In this document: positions 26,224 to 37,715 of the stretch, piece by piece
How the letters are laid out: every line of letters begins with the position of its first letter
How positions within the stretch are numbered: position 1 is the stretch's first letter
Position numbers and translations under genes: made by a program
The notes under the pieces: model-generated
What the model saw: only the letters and a program-made list of their open reading frames with translations
Database searches by the model: none
What the model was told of the DNA's origin: nothing
NCBI GenBank assembly: GCA_030686995.1
Contig: CM060691.1
Span: 90,641,055 to 90,705,054, forward strand
DNA from: Artemisia argyi
Lineage: Eukaryota > Streptophyta > Magnoliopsida > Asterales > Asteraceae
Direction: 5' to 3'
DNA: 64,000 nucleotides

Positions 26224-26898
26224 TATATATTAATTTATGTTATTTACGCTAAAATGACAAAATGGTAAAAATGAAAAGCAAATGTACCTATAATTTGTTT
26301 TTTTTATTAAAAAGTAGAAACATGGAATCTGTTACTAAAAGGGGAAAATTGTTGCTAATCAGTGCGTTTTGTGAGTAACTTGTGTTATACGAGACGTCCA
26401 TTATGTTCATAAAATTATTAAGCACCAAAATGTGTCCAATAAAAATAAATAAATAAATAAAATCCCTGCTTTTATGAGCTACCGCCTATATATTGTTGTA
26501 ATATCCAAGTTTGTTATTGCTTAAAGTTATCTCAACATAAAATTATACAGTAGTTTTTTCTAAAGTTATTGTCATACAAAAATGTATTATAGAAAAATAA
26601 TTACGTATTAAAAGGTATCCGTCATCATAGCTCGCAGATACCATGTTAGTTTATTTTGAAACGTTTCATATTGCTTAATAGTTTGTGTTATTAAGTATAA
26701 CTAAAATACGTTTTAACTTGCATATTGCTTTAATAATTTTGTTTCAATATGAAAATTGTACTCCGTAGTAGTTTAACGCAACCATTTGCAAGATCAATGT
26801 TGAGGATAAATATGTCGAGGTAAAATAAGTTGCAGTGGAGTAAAAGCATATCCACTTGGGAAGGGTGAAACCGTAAAGCGGTAAAGCTTAGGGTTTGT

Positions 26899-26943
<45 letters not shown>

Positions 26944-27163
26944 CTTTCTTTCTTTCTTTTTAGAGAGCATCGAGTGTCGTAATCCGGTTTAACTCGGTTT
27001 AACTCAGTGTCACGTTAGCGTTACACCAGCTTTAACCTTTTCATCTTAACTAAAAAAAAAACTTTTTATCATGATTCATCTTAACTTAACTTTAACTCAA
27101 ATATTTTTAAATTCAACCATAAACTGAAACTAATATTTCTTTTAATAACTAACATAATATTTA
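25994..27163. other. Intergenic, low-complexity DNA
   Basis: No gene seen. Holds a T run at about 26183-26218 and a long T/C tract at about 26901-26960. Confidence 0.6.
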
Positions 27164-27172
27164 AAACACAAA

Positions 27173-28793
27173 GAGTAAACTGCAAAATACATATCTGTGG
27201 TTTACATATTTTAGTATCTTACATCCCTGTCAGAAACTTTTGGCAAAATACATCACCCGTTAGGCAAACGTTTGTCACCCTACATCCCTCGTTAACCATG
27301 AGCACTAACGATGCAAATTTTTTCTCCGTTATCTCTTAACGAGATTGATAATGTTACACCGTTAGCCTTCAGGACTAACAGTATTTGCACCGTTAGTCCT
27401 TTTTTTACGTTATCTCCATTTTTTGTACGTTTCTCCGTTTTTTTGTACGTTTTTATCCATTTTTTCTTTTTACGTTTTATCCGTTTTTTGTCAGTTTTTT
27501 TCCCGTTTTTTGTATGTTTTATCATTTTTTTACATTCTTATCCGTTTTTGTTAGTTTTTTTTTAAAGTTTTATCCGTTTTTTGTATGTATTTACACATTT
27601 TTTGTACGTTTTATCCGTGTTTTGTCATTTTATCCATTTTTGTCAGTTTTTTTCCTGTTTTTTGTATGTCTTATAATTTTTTTTTTACGTTTTTTTGTAC
27701 ACTTTATCCGTTTTTTTGTACGTTTTATCCGTTTTTTGTTAGTTTTCTTTTCTCTTTTTTGTACGTCTTATCATTTTTTTTACGTTTTAATCCGTCTTTT
27801 GTACATCTTATCCGTTTTTTATAAATTTTCTCTATTTTTTGTACGTTTTAACCATTTTTTGTACGTAAAAAATGGATAAAAACAGATACAACGTAAAAAA
27901 AATGGATAAAATATAAAAAAATGGATAAAACCATACAAAAACGGATAAAACGTAAAAACAATTGATACAAAAGCATAAAAATGGATAAAAACGTAAAAAA
28001 AACATATTAAAAACGTTAAAAAAACGGATAAAACGTACAAAAAATTGATAAAACCAAATAAAACGTAAAAAAAACTGATAAAAACATACAAAAACAGATA
28101 AAACGTAAAAAAAACGGATAAAACGTACAAAAAAACAGATAAGTCGTACAAAAAGCCTAAAAAACAGATAAAACATAAAAAAAAACGGATAAAAATGTAC
28201 AAAACGAATAAAACGTAAAAAAAATTGATAAAAACATAAAATAACAAGTAAAACATACAAGAAACAAATTGAAACGGATAAAATGTACAAAAAACGTAAA
28301 ACATACAAAAACGGATAAGAACGTAAAAAACTGATAAAACGTACAAAAACAGATAAGAACGTAAAAAACTGACAAAAATAGAAAAAAAAAAACCTGACAA
28401 AAAATGGATAAAACGTACAAAAAATGGATAAGACCGGATCAAACGTACAAATAACATAGAAAAACGGATAAAACGTACAAAAAATGGATAAGAACGTACA
28501 AAAAATGGAGAAAACATACAAAGAACGGAGAAATGTACAAAAAATGGAGATAACGTAAAAAAAAAAGGACTAACGATGCAAATACCGTTAGTCCTGTAGG
28601 CTAACGTTGTAACATTATCAATCTCGTTAAGAGATAACGGGGGGAAAATTTGCATCGTTAGTCCTCATGGTTAACGAGGGATGTAGGGTGGCAAACGTTT
28701 GCCTAACGGGTGATGTATTTTGCCAAAAGTTTCTGACAGGAATGTAAGATGCCAAATTATGTAAAACACAGGGATGTATTTTGCAGTTTACTC
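27173..28793. mobile_element. Foldback element with 9-bp TSD (Mutator-type, non-coding)
   Basis: A 9-bp duplication AAACACAAA (27164-27172 and 28794-28802) flanks a 1621-bp unit. Its ends are perfect inverted repeats starting GAGTAAACTGCAAAATACAT, and the inverted similarity extends for about 230 bp. The interior also mirrors itself: the left half has T-rich CGTTTTATCCGTTTTTTG units, the right half their complement, with the turn near 27868. The Phe/Tyr-rich open frames over it are artefacts of this repeat. Nine-base duplications and long inverted repeats point to the Mutator superfamily; no transposase is encoded. Confidence 0.88.
27400..28565. repeat. Mirror-oriented tandem array inside foldback element
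   Basis: Degenerate units of about 20 bp (ACGTTTTATCCGTTTTTTGT) run in one direction to about 27868 and in the opposite direction after it. The whole could fold into one hairpin. Confidence 0.85.
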
Positions 28794-28802
28794 AAACACA
28801 AA

Positions 28803-29813
28803 TTACATTAATCATTAAACTTTAAACACACATTAAATATTAAATATTAAATTTAAAATACGAATTACATTAAACATTAAACTTAAAATACGAACTACAT
28901 TAAATATTAAAGTTAAAACATGAAACACAAAGTACGATTAATTAAAGGAATCATATGAGATCCAAATCTTCTCACTCAAAGTCTCTGATTCCTGAGGGTT
29001 AAGCCCCATTTCCCATCGGTATTCTGTTTCTCTTCGTTCCCGTTCCATACGAGCAGCTGCTCGAACTATACCGTTTTTTTTTTTTTTTTTTTAACGCAGC
29101 CTGTTAAGGCCTCCTCAACGCAGAAAGGCGATATGGTTAACGCAACAAGGTGAAAGTTTAACGTGGAGGGGGGGGGGGGGGGGGGGGGGATGATTATACC
29201 GAATGCTCTTAGTTTCAAAGTTTTTTTTTAAACAATTATTTATACTAATATAATTAATTCTTTCGATTTACACAAAGATACAAGGCAAACGAGAAAAAAG
29301 TTGCGCTGATTGTCTTTTTTAATAGCAAAGCCATTTCTAACTATTTCAAAGTTATATCTAGAAATTTTAACTATTTTCTTTGTGTTGTTTAACACGAAGT
29401 TCATGGTATTATATGTGAATTATTTGTTGCATATTGTGAGTTTTATGTTATTAGATACGATTTTTTTTTTTTTTTTTTTTAACAGATTAGATACGAACTT
29501 GATGCTGCATGATGTGAATTTCATGTTTACTTGATAAGACTTTTGTTTTGTTTATTGCAAACTTCGTGTTTTGTAATATGAATTTTATATAAAAGGATAT
29601 TTTACTCATTGTTTTTTCATATTACTTAGGCCGGATGTAATGGTGATCGCAATTCTTTTTGTCATCTTAGCGTCAACTCAGCTTTTACTTTTTAAGATCT
29701 TCCGCAAGACCAAGTACCCGTAATGGTGATTGCGGTTATCATTTTTTTTTTTTTTCATTTTCATTTTCTAAATATTAAAATTAAATTTCACATAAATAAA
29801 AAACTTACAATAA
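28803..29813. other. Intergenic DNA with a short coding-like remnant
   Basis: On the minus strand about 29075-28965 reads RMERERRETEYRWEMG and NPQESETLSEKIW, a charged coding-like fragment I cannot assign. A G run lies at about 29166-29189 and T runs at 29073 and 29461. GTAATGGTGAT(C/T)GC occurs at about 29637 and again at 29722. Confidence 0.4.
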
Positions 29814-29822
29814 TAATTCAAA

Positions 29823-31694
29823 GAGTAAATTACACGGATCGTCCCTGTGGTTTGTCCAAAATCACTGGTTTAGTCCCTCGAGTTTCAAAGTTGCGTATAT
29901 GGTCCCTCTGACAGCAAAAGAATAACACCTATGGTCCCTCTAACAGACGTCCGTCTATTTCTCCGTTAAAAAGCCCTCACGTGATAAACACGTGAGGGTA
30001 ATAACGTCTTTTTGCCTCAACTCAGGGACTATACATGAAATTTAACTCAAATCTACTCATCTTCTTCTTCCATTTTGACTTTGACTGGTAAATAAATAAT
30101 GGTTTCTACTTATTCTTATTCTCTCTCATCCTATCAAAACCCATATCCAATATCAAAATAATGAAACTCTCTATCTAAAATCCACCTTCAATTCCAATAT
30201 CAAAACCCAGATCCATAACAATTTAAAAACGCAGATCCATAACAAACAAAAACGACACACATATAAACCAACACCTCTATAATAAACATTAACCGTGCCT
30301 TGGGTAAACAATGTCGAGAACTAATTTTTTCAAGATAGACTTTTTCAATGTTATGAAGATCCATAAGGCCTTCTTTCCTATACTTTTCGTTTGCAACCCA
30401 ATGTTCATAGTAATATGTGTATGTATCAGTTGCTTTCTTAGCTAACTTACGTTGTCATTCATCTTCACTAATTAAGCTACCCCATTTTATACAAGCTCTA
30501 AAATTGTGTCCTTTCCAAGGAGCAAGACACAACCAACAAAACTCAAATCCACAAGGCTGTATACACTTCATATGCGTACAACCATCACACCTCTCAATCC
30601 ATCTCTTACATTTCGGACAAGGCTTCGTGTTTGCAAGAATCCAACTAGTATTTTCAGCCTCAGCCATATTTTACATCACCCATTTACCAATAGTCTGGCA
30701 ATCTAAAGGGCTATTAGATTCCTCCATACACTTCCAACAAAAAACATACTTACAATCACAAGTGGCAGTATAACAACTACTTGTCTCAGTCTTGAAATCA
30801 TCATCAAATTCAACGGCGTAATCACATCCAAGATGATACCTTTTAGCATACGAATGCACCCACAACCCTTGTGCAAGTGCCCCAATATTTCCACAAGCTG
30901 TAAGCACACTCACGAGAATAGACTCATCAAAAACCATCCTCGCACTCTCCACATCCTCATTCTTCCCATACCCATCAATCAAACTCGTCCACACCACGAC
31001 ATCCTTAACCAACATTTCATCAAACACCTTACGCGCATCCCCCATCTCACATTTCCCCGCGTAAAACTCAATCAAACCACTCCCCACAAACCCATCATCC
31101 CCAAATCCTAATTTCAAAACAAACCCATGTACCGAAATCCCAACATGCTCCAAACCCACGAACCCGAACCCAAACACGCCTTAATCAAGGGCGAAAAAGT
31201 ATACCCATTAGCTAAAAAAACCGACGCCTTATAAACTTTACCAAGCAAAACATCAACTAACAAATTCCCATCTCCATTCTCCCTAATTCCATTACCATTA
31301 ATCGTTCTTATATATATAGAACAGATCAGATGAGAGAGAACAGATGGATTTTTGTGTGTGAATGGATTTTTGTGTGTGAATCATTCTTATATATATATAT
31401 ATATAACAGATCAGAAAGTTTATTTTTGAGAATGGATTTTTGTGTGTGAATGGATTGGTAGAGAAAGATGAGAGAGAATCAGAATGGATTTATATATATA
31501 GAACAGTCAAAGCGAAAAAGACTGAATTACCCTCACGTTTTAGTCACGTGAGGGAACTTTAACGGAAAATGTGACGGAGGGACCATCGGTGTTATTCTTT
31601 TGCTGTCAGAGGGACCATATACGCAACTTTGAAACTCGAGGGACTAAACCAGTGATTTTGGACAAACCACAGGGACGATCCGTGTAATTTACTC
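29823..31694. mobile_element. Pack-MULE carrying PPR and ARIADNE gene fragments
   Basis: An exact 9-bp duplication TAATTCAAA (29814-29822 and 31695-31703) flanks a 1872-bp unit. Its inverted ends begin GAGTAAATTACACGGATCGT, are nearly perfect for about 115 bp and recognisable for about 185 bp, including an internal CCCTCACGTG palindrome. Between them lie pieces of two unrelated host genes on the minus strand and no transposase. This is the definition of a Pack-MULE: a non-autonomous Mutator-like element that has captured gene fragments. Confidence 0.93.
30340..31290 (-). pseudogene. Chimeric PPR / ARIADNE (RBR E3 ligase) captured pseudogene
   Basis: From about 31290 to 30845 the minus strand encodes part of a plant pentatricopeptide-repeat protein (NGYTFSPLIKAC, then after a frame change LIEFYAGKCEMGDARKVFDEM, VVVWTSLIDGYGK, LTACGNIGALAQGLWVHSYAKR). 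Its middle lacks residues usual between MVFDE and SILVSVL. It runs in frame into an ARIADNE-like RING-between-RING ligase piece: GCDYAVEF, CDCKYVFCWKC (IBR), then after an in-frame TAA a RING2-like ILANTKPCPKCKRWIERC and FEFCWLCLAPWKGH. After a further TGA comes the C-terminal helical region (YTYYYEHWVANEKY). No introns are seen in the ARIADNE part. Promoter and both gene ends are missing, so it is not functional as either protein. Confidence 0.9.
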
Positions 31695-31809
31695 TAATTC
31701 AAATAAAATTAAAAACATTACAATAAAAATTAAAAACTTAAACTAATAGTCTAAATTATAATTTTCCTTTATTTTCCACTTCATCTCTAACACCGTCTCT
31801 CTTTGTTTT

Positions 31810-32911
31810 CTGATTAAATGGTCATCGAGAGTATGATAAAACATGAGGTCTTTGTCCCTCTTTCTTTCTTGGACATTGCAACTCAAATTCTTCTCTCTGG
31901 TATGCAAGCCTCTTGTTCCAATTCCATTTGTTATGCAAGCTTCTGTTTTTCCAAATCCATTTGCTCCCGACGCGTCTGATCTTACACAATTATCGCATCC
32001 TTAACTCTAAATAGAAATTCCGAGCTTCGTTCTTTTAACCCAAAAACCCGATGCGACGTTTCTCCATTTATCAACCAAATGATCAACAAGAGGTACAACA
32101 AATGAAGCAACCTTTGGGAACGGAGGAGGATGACGATTTCTTTATAACTTTGTCCCGGCCCGTTGGTCGAACTTCCCAAACCTGTTTATCTAAAGAATCC
32201 ACCGTTTTTTCGTGGAGATTCAAATCACCATGTGTCGAGTCCGATGTGGCGTGTGAGGTGGTTTTCGACGTATTTGATTTTTGAGAGACTTGCCGTTGGA
32301 TTTGTAAAATTTTAGCATCTCAATCCCCTTCCAATTTTTATGTTCCCTCAAAAGCTTCCACGGCTCAATCAGTGTGAAGGGTTGAATGTACGTCGCTTGA
32401 TATTCTTTACAAGCTTGATCGAACATATGTTGGTCATCTACACCACTTTGGCTCCTCCGTTTTACATTATCGTGAATCGTGCAAAATTGACCAACTTTAA
32501 GACGAAGCATATTTTTCCATTTGGAGTTTAGGGAATCCTATCCTCTTTTCAGTCCCTTCATTTCTTTCTCAAAGTAACCTAGTACTTCCGTCCAAAACCC
32601 ACTAGCCTTTTGAGCATTCCCTTTGACGCTATTCTCGGACTGGTTTATCCAAGCTTTGCACAACGCTAGCTCTTCCTCTAGGGTCAATGGTTCAATCTAT
32701 GAGTCGCCTTGAATTTTTTACGTCGTTTTGTAGTCTTAGATTTGACGGGCGCCACCTCTTTGCCAGGAGAGTCGTCTTCAACGTGTACGGATGGACCAAC
32801 CGAACCTTGGGCCGTAAAATAATCTTGATTACCAAAAAACGGATCCATATCTACATTAAGATTAAGAGGGTTAACCGGAGAATATCGTTGAGAAGTTTGA
32901 GCTTGGTCCAT
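31810..32911 (-). pseudogene. Harbinger-associated SANT / NAM-C-like protein, decayed
   Basis: In minus-strand order: a low-complexity N-terminus at 32911 (MDQAQTSQRYSPVNPLNLNV, KTTKRRKKF), a broken SANT-like segment, SKWKNMLRLKVGQFC with QPFTLIEPWKLLREHKNWKG around 32500-32330, EVRPTGRDKVIKKSSSS near 32170-32120, and a C-terminal DKDLMFYHTLDDHL near 31850. This order matches plant proteins annotated as NAM-associated C-terminal or GST-T3-like, which accompany PIF/Harbinger transposons. Several stops and frame changes show a dead copy. The Pack-MULE sits just beyond its 3' end. Confidence 0.75.
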
Positions 32912-33588
32912 CAGTTGGTTAAACGCCTGTGGTGAAATGTGTATGTAACATTTGCGGACGATATAATTGAGAATGTTGTTGGTGTTGGTATATCACTTAG
33001 TTATACGGAGGTTGGAACAGATTTTTTTGATAATAAAGGTTGTTGTTAATATTGTGATTGGTATACAATGTTGTTGGTACACGGCCCATCCACAACAGAT
33101 GGTTTTAATGTGAACTTCATCTTACTAGGTATAACTCATGTTAACATGAGATCATGTTTAATGTAAATTCTTTATGTAATGTGAAATTAATCTACTCTGG
33201 TTTCTGCTTATTTGTGGCATCTTTCTCTTTTCTATAGATATATTAAAAGTACTTATTCAAACAGCTTAAAAATGAGTTTAAGATGAAAAGATACAAGATC
33301 TTGCACCCTAAATGTATCGGTCTTACACCTAAGCGTGATTAAGTTAAATACGTCAACAACACAAATGATAAAGACCGCCTGCATGACTAAAATGTTTCAA
33401 TTACAGTTGATCCAAGAACTCAAGTGTACTTGCCCCTCTAACACCTGTAAATAAAGTTTGGAAATCACAGTATAATGCGATTGCCCAGTATCTACAACAT
33501 TCATCAGCTTCAATGTATTATTTCATAACAAAACATACCGATTACACGCATACTGGGTATGTTACTATCGCATCTGGGATCCTACAAA
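32912..33588. other. Spacer between SANT-like pseudogene and MTERF5
   Basis: No coding feature. The part nearest 33588 should be the 3' UTR of the minus-strand MTERF5-like gene; GAAATAATA on the minus strand near 33520 could serve in polyadenylation. Confidence 0.5.
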
Positions 33589-36500
33589 TCAAGCACAAGC
33601 ATTCTTTTTCTTCACTTTTCGCTTAAGAAGCTTGTAAAAATCTTCATCTGAAAGAGACAACACCTGGTTTAAAAGCAACCTAACCGCACTCTCTTTAACA
33701 ATTTCATACCTCGGTTTAATCCGCTCCTCCAAACTGTACCCAAAATATTGAGGAAACTTCACCAGTTCGGATTTTGGATATTCCATAGTCAAAAAGTATT
33801 CCCATTTCGGTAACAGATTATCTTCCACACTAAAAGTATACAGAGCTCCATATCTAGAAGCCATTAGCGCAAAATCAGCAATATGGTATCCTTTTTGCAA
33901 GAAAAATTCAGTGACGGGCTTCAAACTTGTCTCGATGCTAAGACCAAAAGCTTGTGGACATCGAGACATAAGTACTGCAGGGTTTACTCCTATCAAATCA
34001 AAGTACTGAGCTGTGGGTCGTAGCTTTTCCTCCACACTGTAACTTATAATGGATGGGTAGCGAGTTAAAACCTTCCCCACGTCTTGAGAAGAAAGCCCGA
34101 GTTCATAAAAAAAATCGACAGTTGATTGCAACTTTGATCTGCTATAAGTCAGAAGAGCTGGGAATCGGTATATAACTTTAGCCCATTTCTTCTTGTCCAC
34201 CCCTAAGTCTTCTAGAAACGCCATTGTCGGGATTAGATTTTCAGTAAGACTAATACCACATAATTGAGGCCGTTTACTGATAATTACGGGGATATCTGAC
34301 TTTGCTATACCGAGGTCGAGAAGGAACTCAACCACTGGTTTGATTTTTCCTTCCAAACTGTAGTAAGCAAAAGCCGGGAATTTTCGAATTACTTCCTTAA
34401 TAACATCACGCTCCATACCAAGTTCTTCAAGATAGACCACATGTGGAGGCAAATTAGGCTCACCAATATTACTTGCTCGTGAGGTGGTCGGTTTTTTTGT
34501 GTTGGTGGTGGGTTCAATGGAAGACACTCGTGTAATCGAGTTTTCAATATCATTAGAAGACACTTTTTGCTCTGTTTCCTCTGATTTATCTTTCACTAGT
34601 GGGATTGGAAAGTATTCTAGCACTTCAACAAAATCGTCCCCATGCTCTTCCAAAAGTTCATCTAGGTAAGGGATGAGAGCATCTCTGATTTCTGGAGTCG
34701 TGAGCTCTCGCCCTGCAAGAGATTATAAAATTTCCAATAAGCATATTATACTGAACTAGTGGGAATTGACAGAGTAGGTCAAAGTATAGGACTCATACCT
34801 ACTAGATACCGGGTTTTGTAAACAGTGTGAAGTCTTAAGAGAAGGTGATCGATGAAAAGGTCCAACTTTTTCATCTTTCTGGCCGCATTTAAACGATTCA
34901 TGCCTTGGCTTGTTAAATACATGTGCAATACAGCTTTAGCTTCTTCTTTTTCTGCGACTAGTAGATTTGCAGGTACATTTACTAAGCTGACCGACCCATC
35001 TATCATATATTTAAGATGTCAGAATAATAAGGCAACATGTAGAAGAAGATCTGAAAAGATTAACAATTATAAAAACAAGATTGGATAATACTGGACTTTT
35101 GCTTGCTTACCTATCTCTGCCCGGCATAGGAAGAGCCTCTGAGGGAAAGAAATTTGGGTCCTGCAACAATAAGAACCAAGGTCTATTAAAGGAGTGAACA
35201 CTTCGAAAATTTTAAAACATGTGAGATAACTTGATTCTGGACGTTCAGGAAACGAAATGTTGCAATACATACGCCATTACATGATTACATATTTTACATG
35301 GAACCACAAGGCAACTCTCACATAGCTTTGGCAGACTGATTGTGTAATACAGGTAAAGGCAAGCCAAAACTAACAGATACATAAATAGACGAACAAATTG
35401 ATTGATTTTATAAACGAGCAATTAACTCTATCTGGTTTAGGGTAAATTTGTTTCAAGACGAGACTCAAAAACTAGCAATATCATGCTTTACAGCTGATAA
35501 ACTTTCATCTATGGGGTTTGCAAGGCTATGATGGACACATTGAAAAACTAGCAAAGATGTTTAATGGAAGTATGGAGACATTGCAAATCCTTTAAGTTGT
35601 CAATTCACTTAATTGGATGACTGATAAACTATATTCTTGGATGTGCTGAATAGATGAAACACATAACTATTGCCGGGAGGAGTTACCTATCAAGCAAAAC
35701 TCACTGAATGAGTGAATGACACACCTAGGCAAAACAGCAGTTTTAGTCTATCCATCAACCCCAAACCCCATTGTTTTGGGCTGTGATTTAAAATCTCCCC
35801 ACTTTTCGGATATTTATGCCTAATATTGCAAGTTGTGTTTTTGGATAAAAGTACCAAAATAGCAACATCCTGGATATATAACAATACGTATGCCTAAAAT
35901 GATTTGAAATATATTATTTCCCCTCTTTAAGTGTATGTCTCTTTTGTTTGCTAAAACATATATAGTGTGTTATCATCCTAAGTGGACAACCAGAAAAAAC
36001 ACGCTACACACCTCTTCATCCAAAATCACCAATTCAAGTCATCAATATTTCAATAGTTTCGTTAATTTGATTTCAGCTTAGAGAAAAAAGATAGACCTTT
36101 ATTTACATGAATGTTGTATACTGATTCGAATGTTGTATACTGATTCTAAGAGGGTGTTTGGGATTTGCTTACATGCGCTTATCTACTCATGTTTGGAGCT
36201 ATTTATTTCAAAATGCTTATTTGAGATAAAAACAAAAATGACCTTCAGACACTAATATGAAACCTAAAACCTCAAAATAGATGCAAATGAGCTATCTCAT
36301 TATTTCCTTATCTGCTACTTATTGCATTTTCTTACATCTTTTATATATTCATTTTACAAAAAGCAAATCCAAACACTATTTTCAAAGATGCTTGTGCTGA
36401 GGTCTCAAGCTTATTTTTTTTTCTGTTTTTCTACTTATTTTTAAGCAGGTCTGCTATTGGAGGTAAAATAAGCATATTCTGATAAGCAAGCACTGCCAAG

Positions 36501-36958
36501 TGTTTATTTATGTTGGAATTAAAATTATTGTTTTTACCAGCCTATCTAACCTGAGACGAATTCTCAATGAGTTATTGCTTTTTTTTTTCTTCGTGTATTT
36601 TGCATTTTTTACAAAATCAACAAATCCAAACACTATTTCCTACAGTGCTTAGTAGCTTATTATAAATACTTGTTTCTAAGCAATCCCAAACACCCCCTAC
36701 ATATTGCAAATTGATAGTAGCAAGATAAGACACATGTGTATGAAGAACAACATTTAACGTTAAATACTGTTAACAGAACAAGAGAGAATCCTATTCTTAT
36801 TCTTATTTCAAAATTCTACTAACAAACAACAGAAGAAGGGAATTGAGGTTAAACAGTAAAAATGAAAAAAATATTTACCGAGAGGATAATGAGGAGGAGG
36901 GTGCAGAGAAGAGCGAGAGAGTGTCTGAGGTACGAAAGAGAGTAGTAAAAGCCTTCAT
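33589..36958 (-). CDS. MTERF5: mTERF-family protein, MTERF5 (MDA1)-like, four exons
   Basis: Model on the minus strand: exon 1 36958-36879, exon 2 35160-35111, exon 3 34999-34799, exon 4 34712-33589; 1455 nt, 484 residues. Every intron is GT-AG and all phases agree. The N-terminus (MKAFTTLFRTSDTLSLFSAP) is Ser/Thr-rich and lacks acids early, as in a plastid or mitochondrial transit peptide. Exons 2-3 hold a charged helical region. Exon 4 carries about seven to eight mTERF repeats of about 30-36 residues with the proline pattern (KFPAFAYYS, KRPQLCGIS, RFPALLTYS, RYPSIISYS, RCPQAFGLS, KFPQYFGYS), ending LLNQVLSLSDEDFYKLLKRK. Family members bind organellar DNA or RNA and control transcription; Arabidopsis MTERF5 acts on plastid psbE operon transcription. 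Family certain, the number 5 probable from memory of the protein. Confidence 0.88.
36145..36701. mobile_element. MITE in intron 1 of MTERF5-like gene
   Basis: Imperfect inverted ends GAGGGTGTTTGGGATT (left) and, read inward from the right, GGGGGTGTTTGGGATTG enclose about 550 bp of AT-rich non-coding DNA. A 3-bp CTA next to both ends could be the target duplication, but this is weak. Superfamily uncertain (PIF/Harbinger or hAT). Confidence 0.65.
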
Positions 36959-37373
36959 TTGGGTTCAAGTGAAGAGGGTGGTGATAAGGTATAATATCAA
37001 GTGGAATGAATGAATGAATGGTTTGTTAATTTTGGGGGCAAAGAACCAACGAGAAACAGGATATGGTTTTAAGTTAAGGTACTCGACCACCAATTATCAG
37101 CCGCTAATACTACAAAGTCAGACGTATGTCTTCAACACAAAACTATATCTTCTATTTCATTTGTCAACGTCATCATGTGATAATTCCATTTCCATCAGCA
37201 TAATTTTATTATGAACAAGAGATGATGAAATAAAAATTATTCTTCAATTAATTATAAGATAAAAGATTACAATGAGTATATAGTATAAGATAAATATTAG
37301 GGAAAACCTTAATAGCTAATTGAGTTGTTGGCTTCTTATAAGCTACTAGTATATGTTATTAATAAGAACATCA
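36959..37373. other. Upstream region of the MTERF5-like gene
   Basis: This should hold its 5' UTR and promoter on the minus strand. No clear TATA box or other site stands out; the far end is AT-rich. Confidence 0.45.
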
Positions 37374-37388
37374 ACTAATAATTATCTA

Positions 37389-37700
37389 CCAATGGGCTTG
37401 TGGTCCACTGGGCATGTCTTATTCAGTTAAACGTGTCTAGTGGAGAGTAGTACCGGTTTGGGTGACCAAACCGGGAAGTCATTCCTTGTGGACCACTGCC
37501 CTGTCGGTACGATTTCAAAGTCCTTCAATGAAAGTTTCAACTCACAAGGGTTCGAATATGGAGAAGGCAGGGTTTACTTCAATTTTAGTGTCGTGCCTTC
37601 GGGCAGCTTAGGTTGAAGGTTTTCCCCCCATCGGGTTTCAAATTGGACTTGGATTTCCCAAATGAAAGTCAATTTTCAAAAAAAAAAAAAAAAAAAAAAA
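37389..37700 (+). mobile_element. SINE-like retroposon with poly(A) and TSD
   Basis: A 312-bp non-coding unit ends in about 23 A and is flanked by ACTAATAATTATCTA on both sides (37374-37388 and 37701-37715). A box-B-like GGTTCGAATAT lies at 37549 and a box-A-like TGGTCCACTGG at 37401. Their spacing, about 140 bp, is longer than in tRNA genes, so the promoter reading is tentative. Insertion by LINE machinery is clear from tail and duplication. Confidence 0.75.
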
Positions 37701-37715
37701 ACTAATAATTATCTA

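Noticed and set aside
27311..28655. Long Phe/Tyr-rich open frames that resemble membrane proteins
   Set aside because: They come from the T-rich 20-bp tandem units of the foldback element, exist in several frames at once and lack any family signature.
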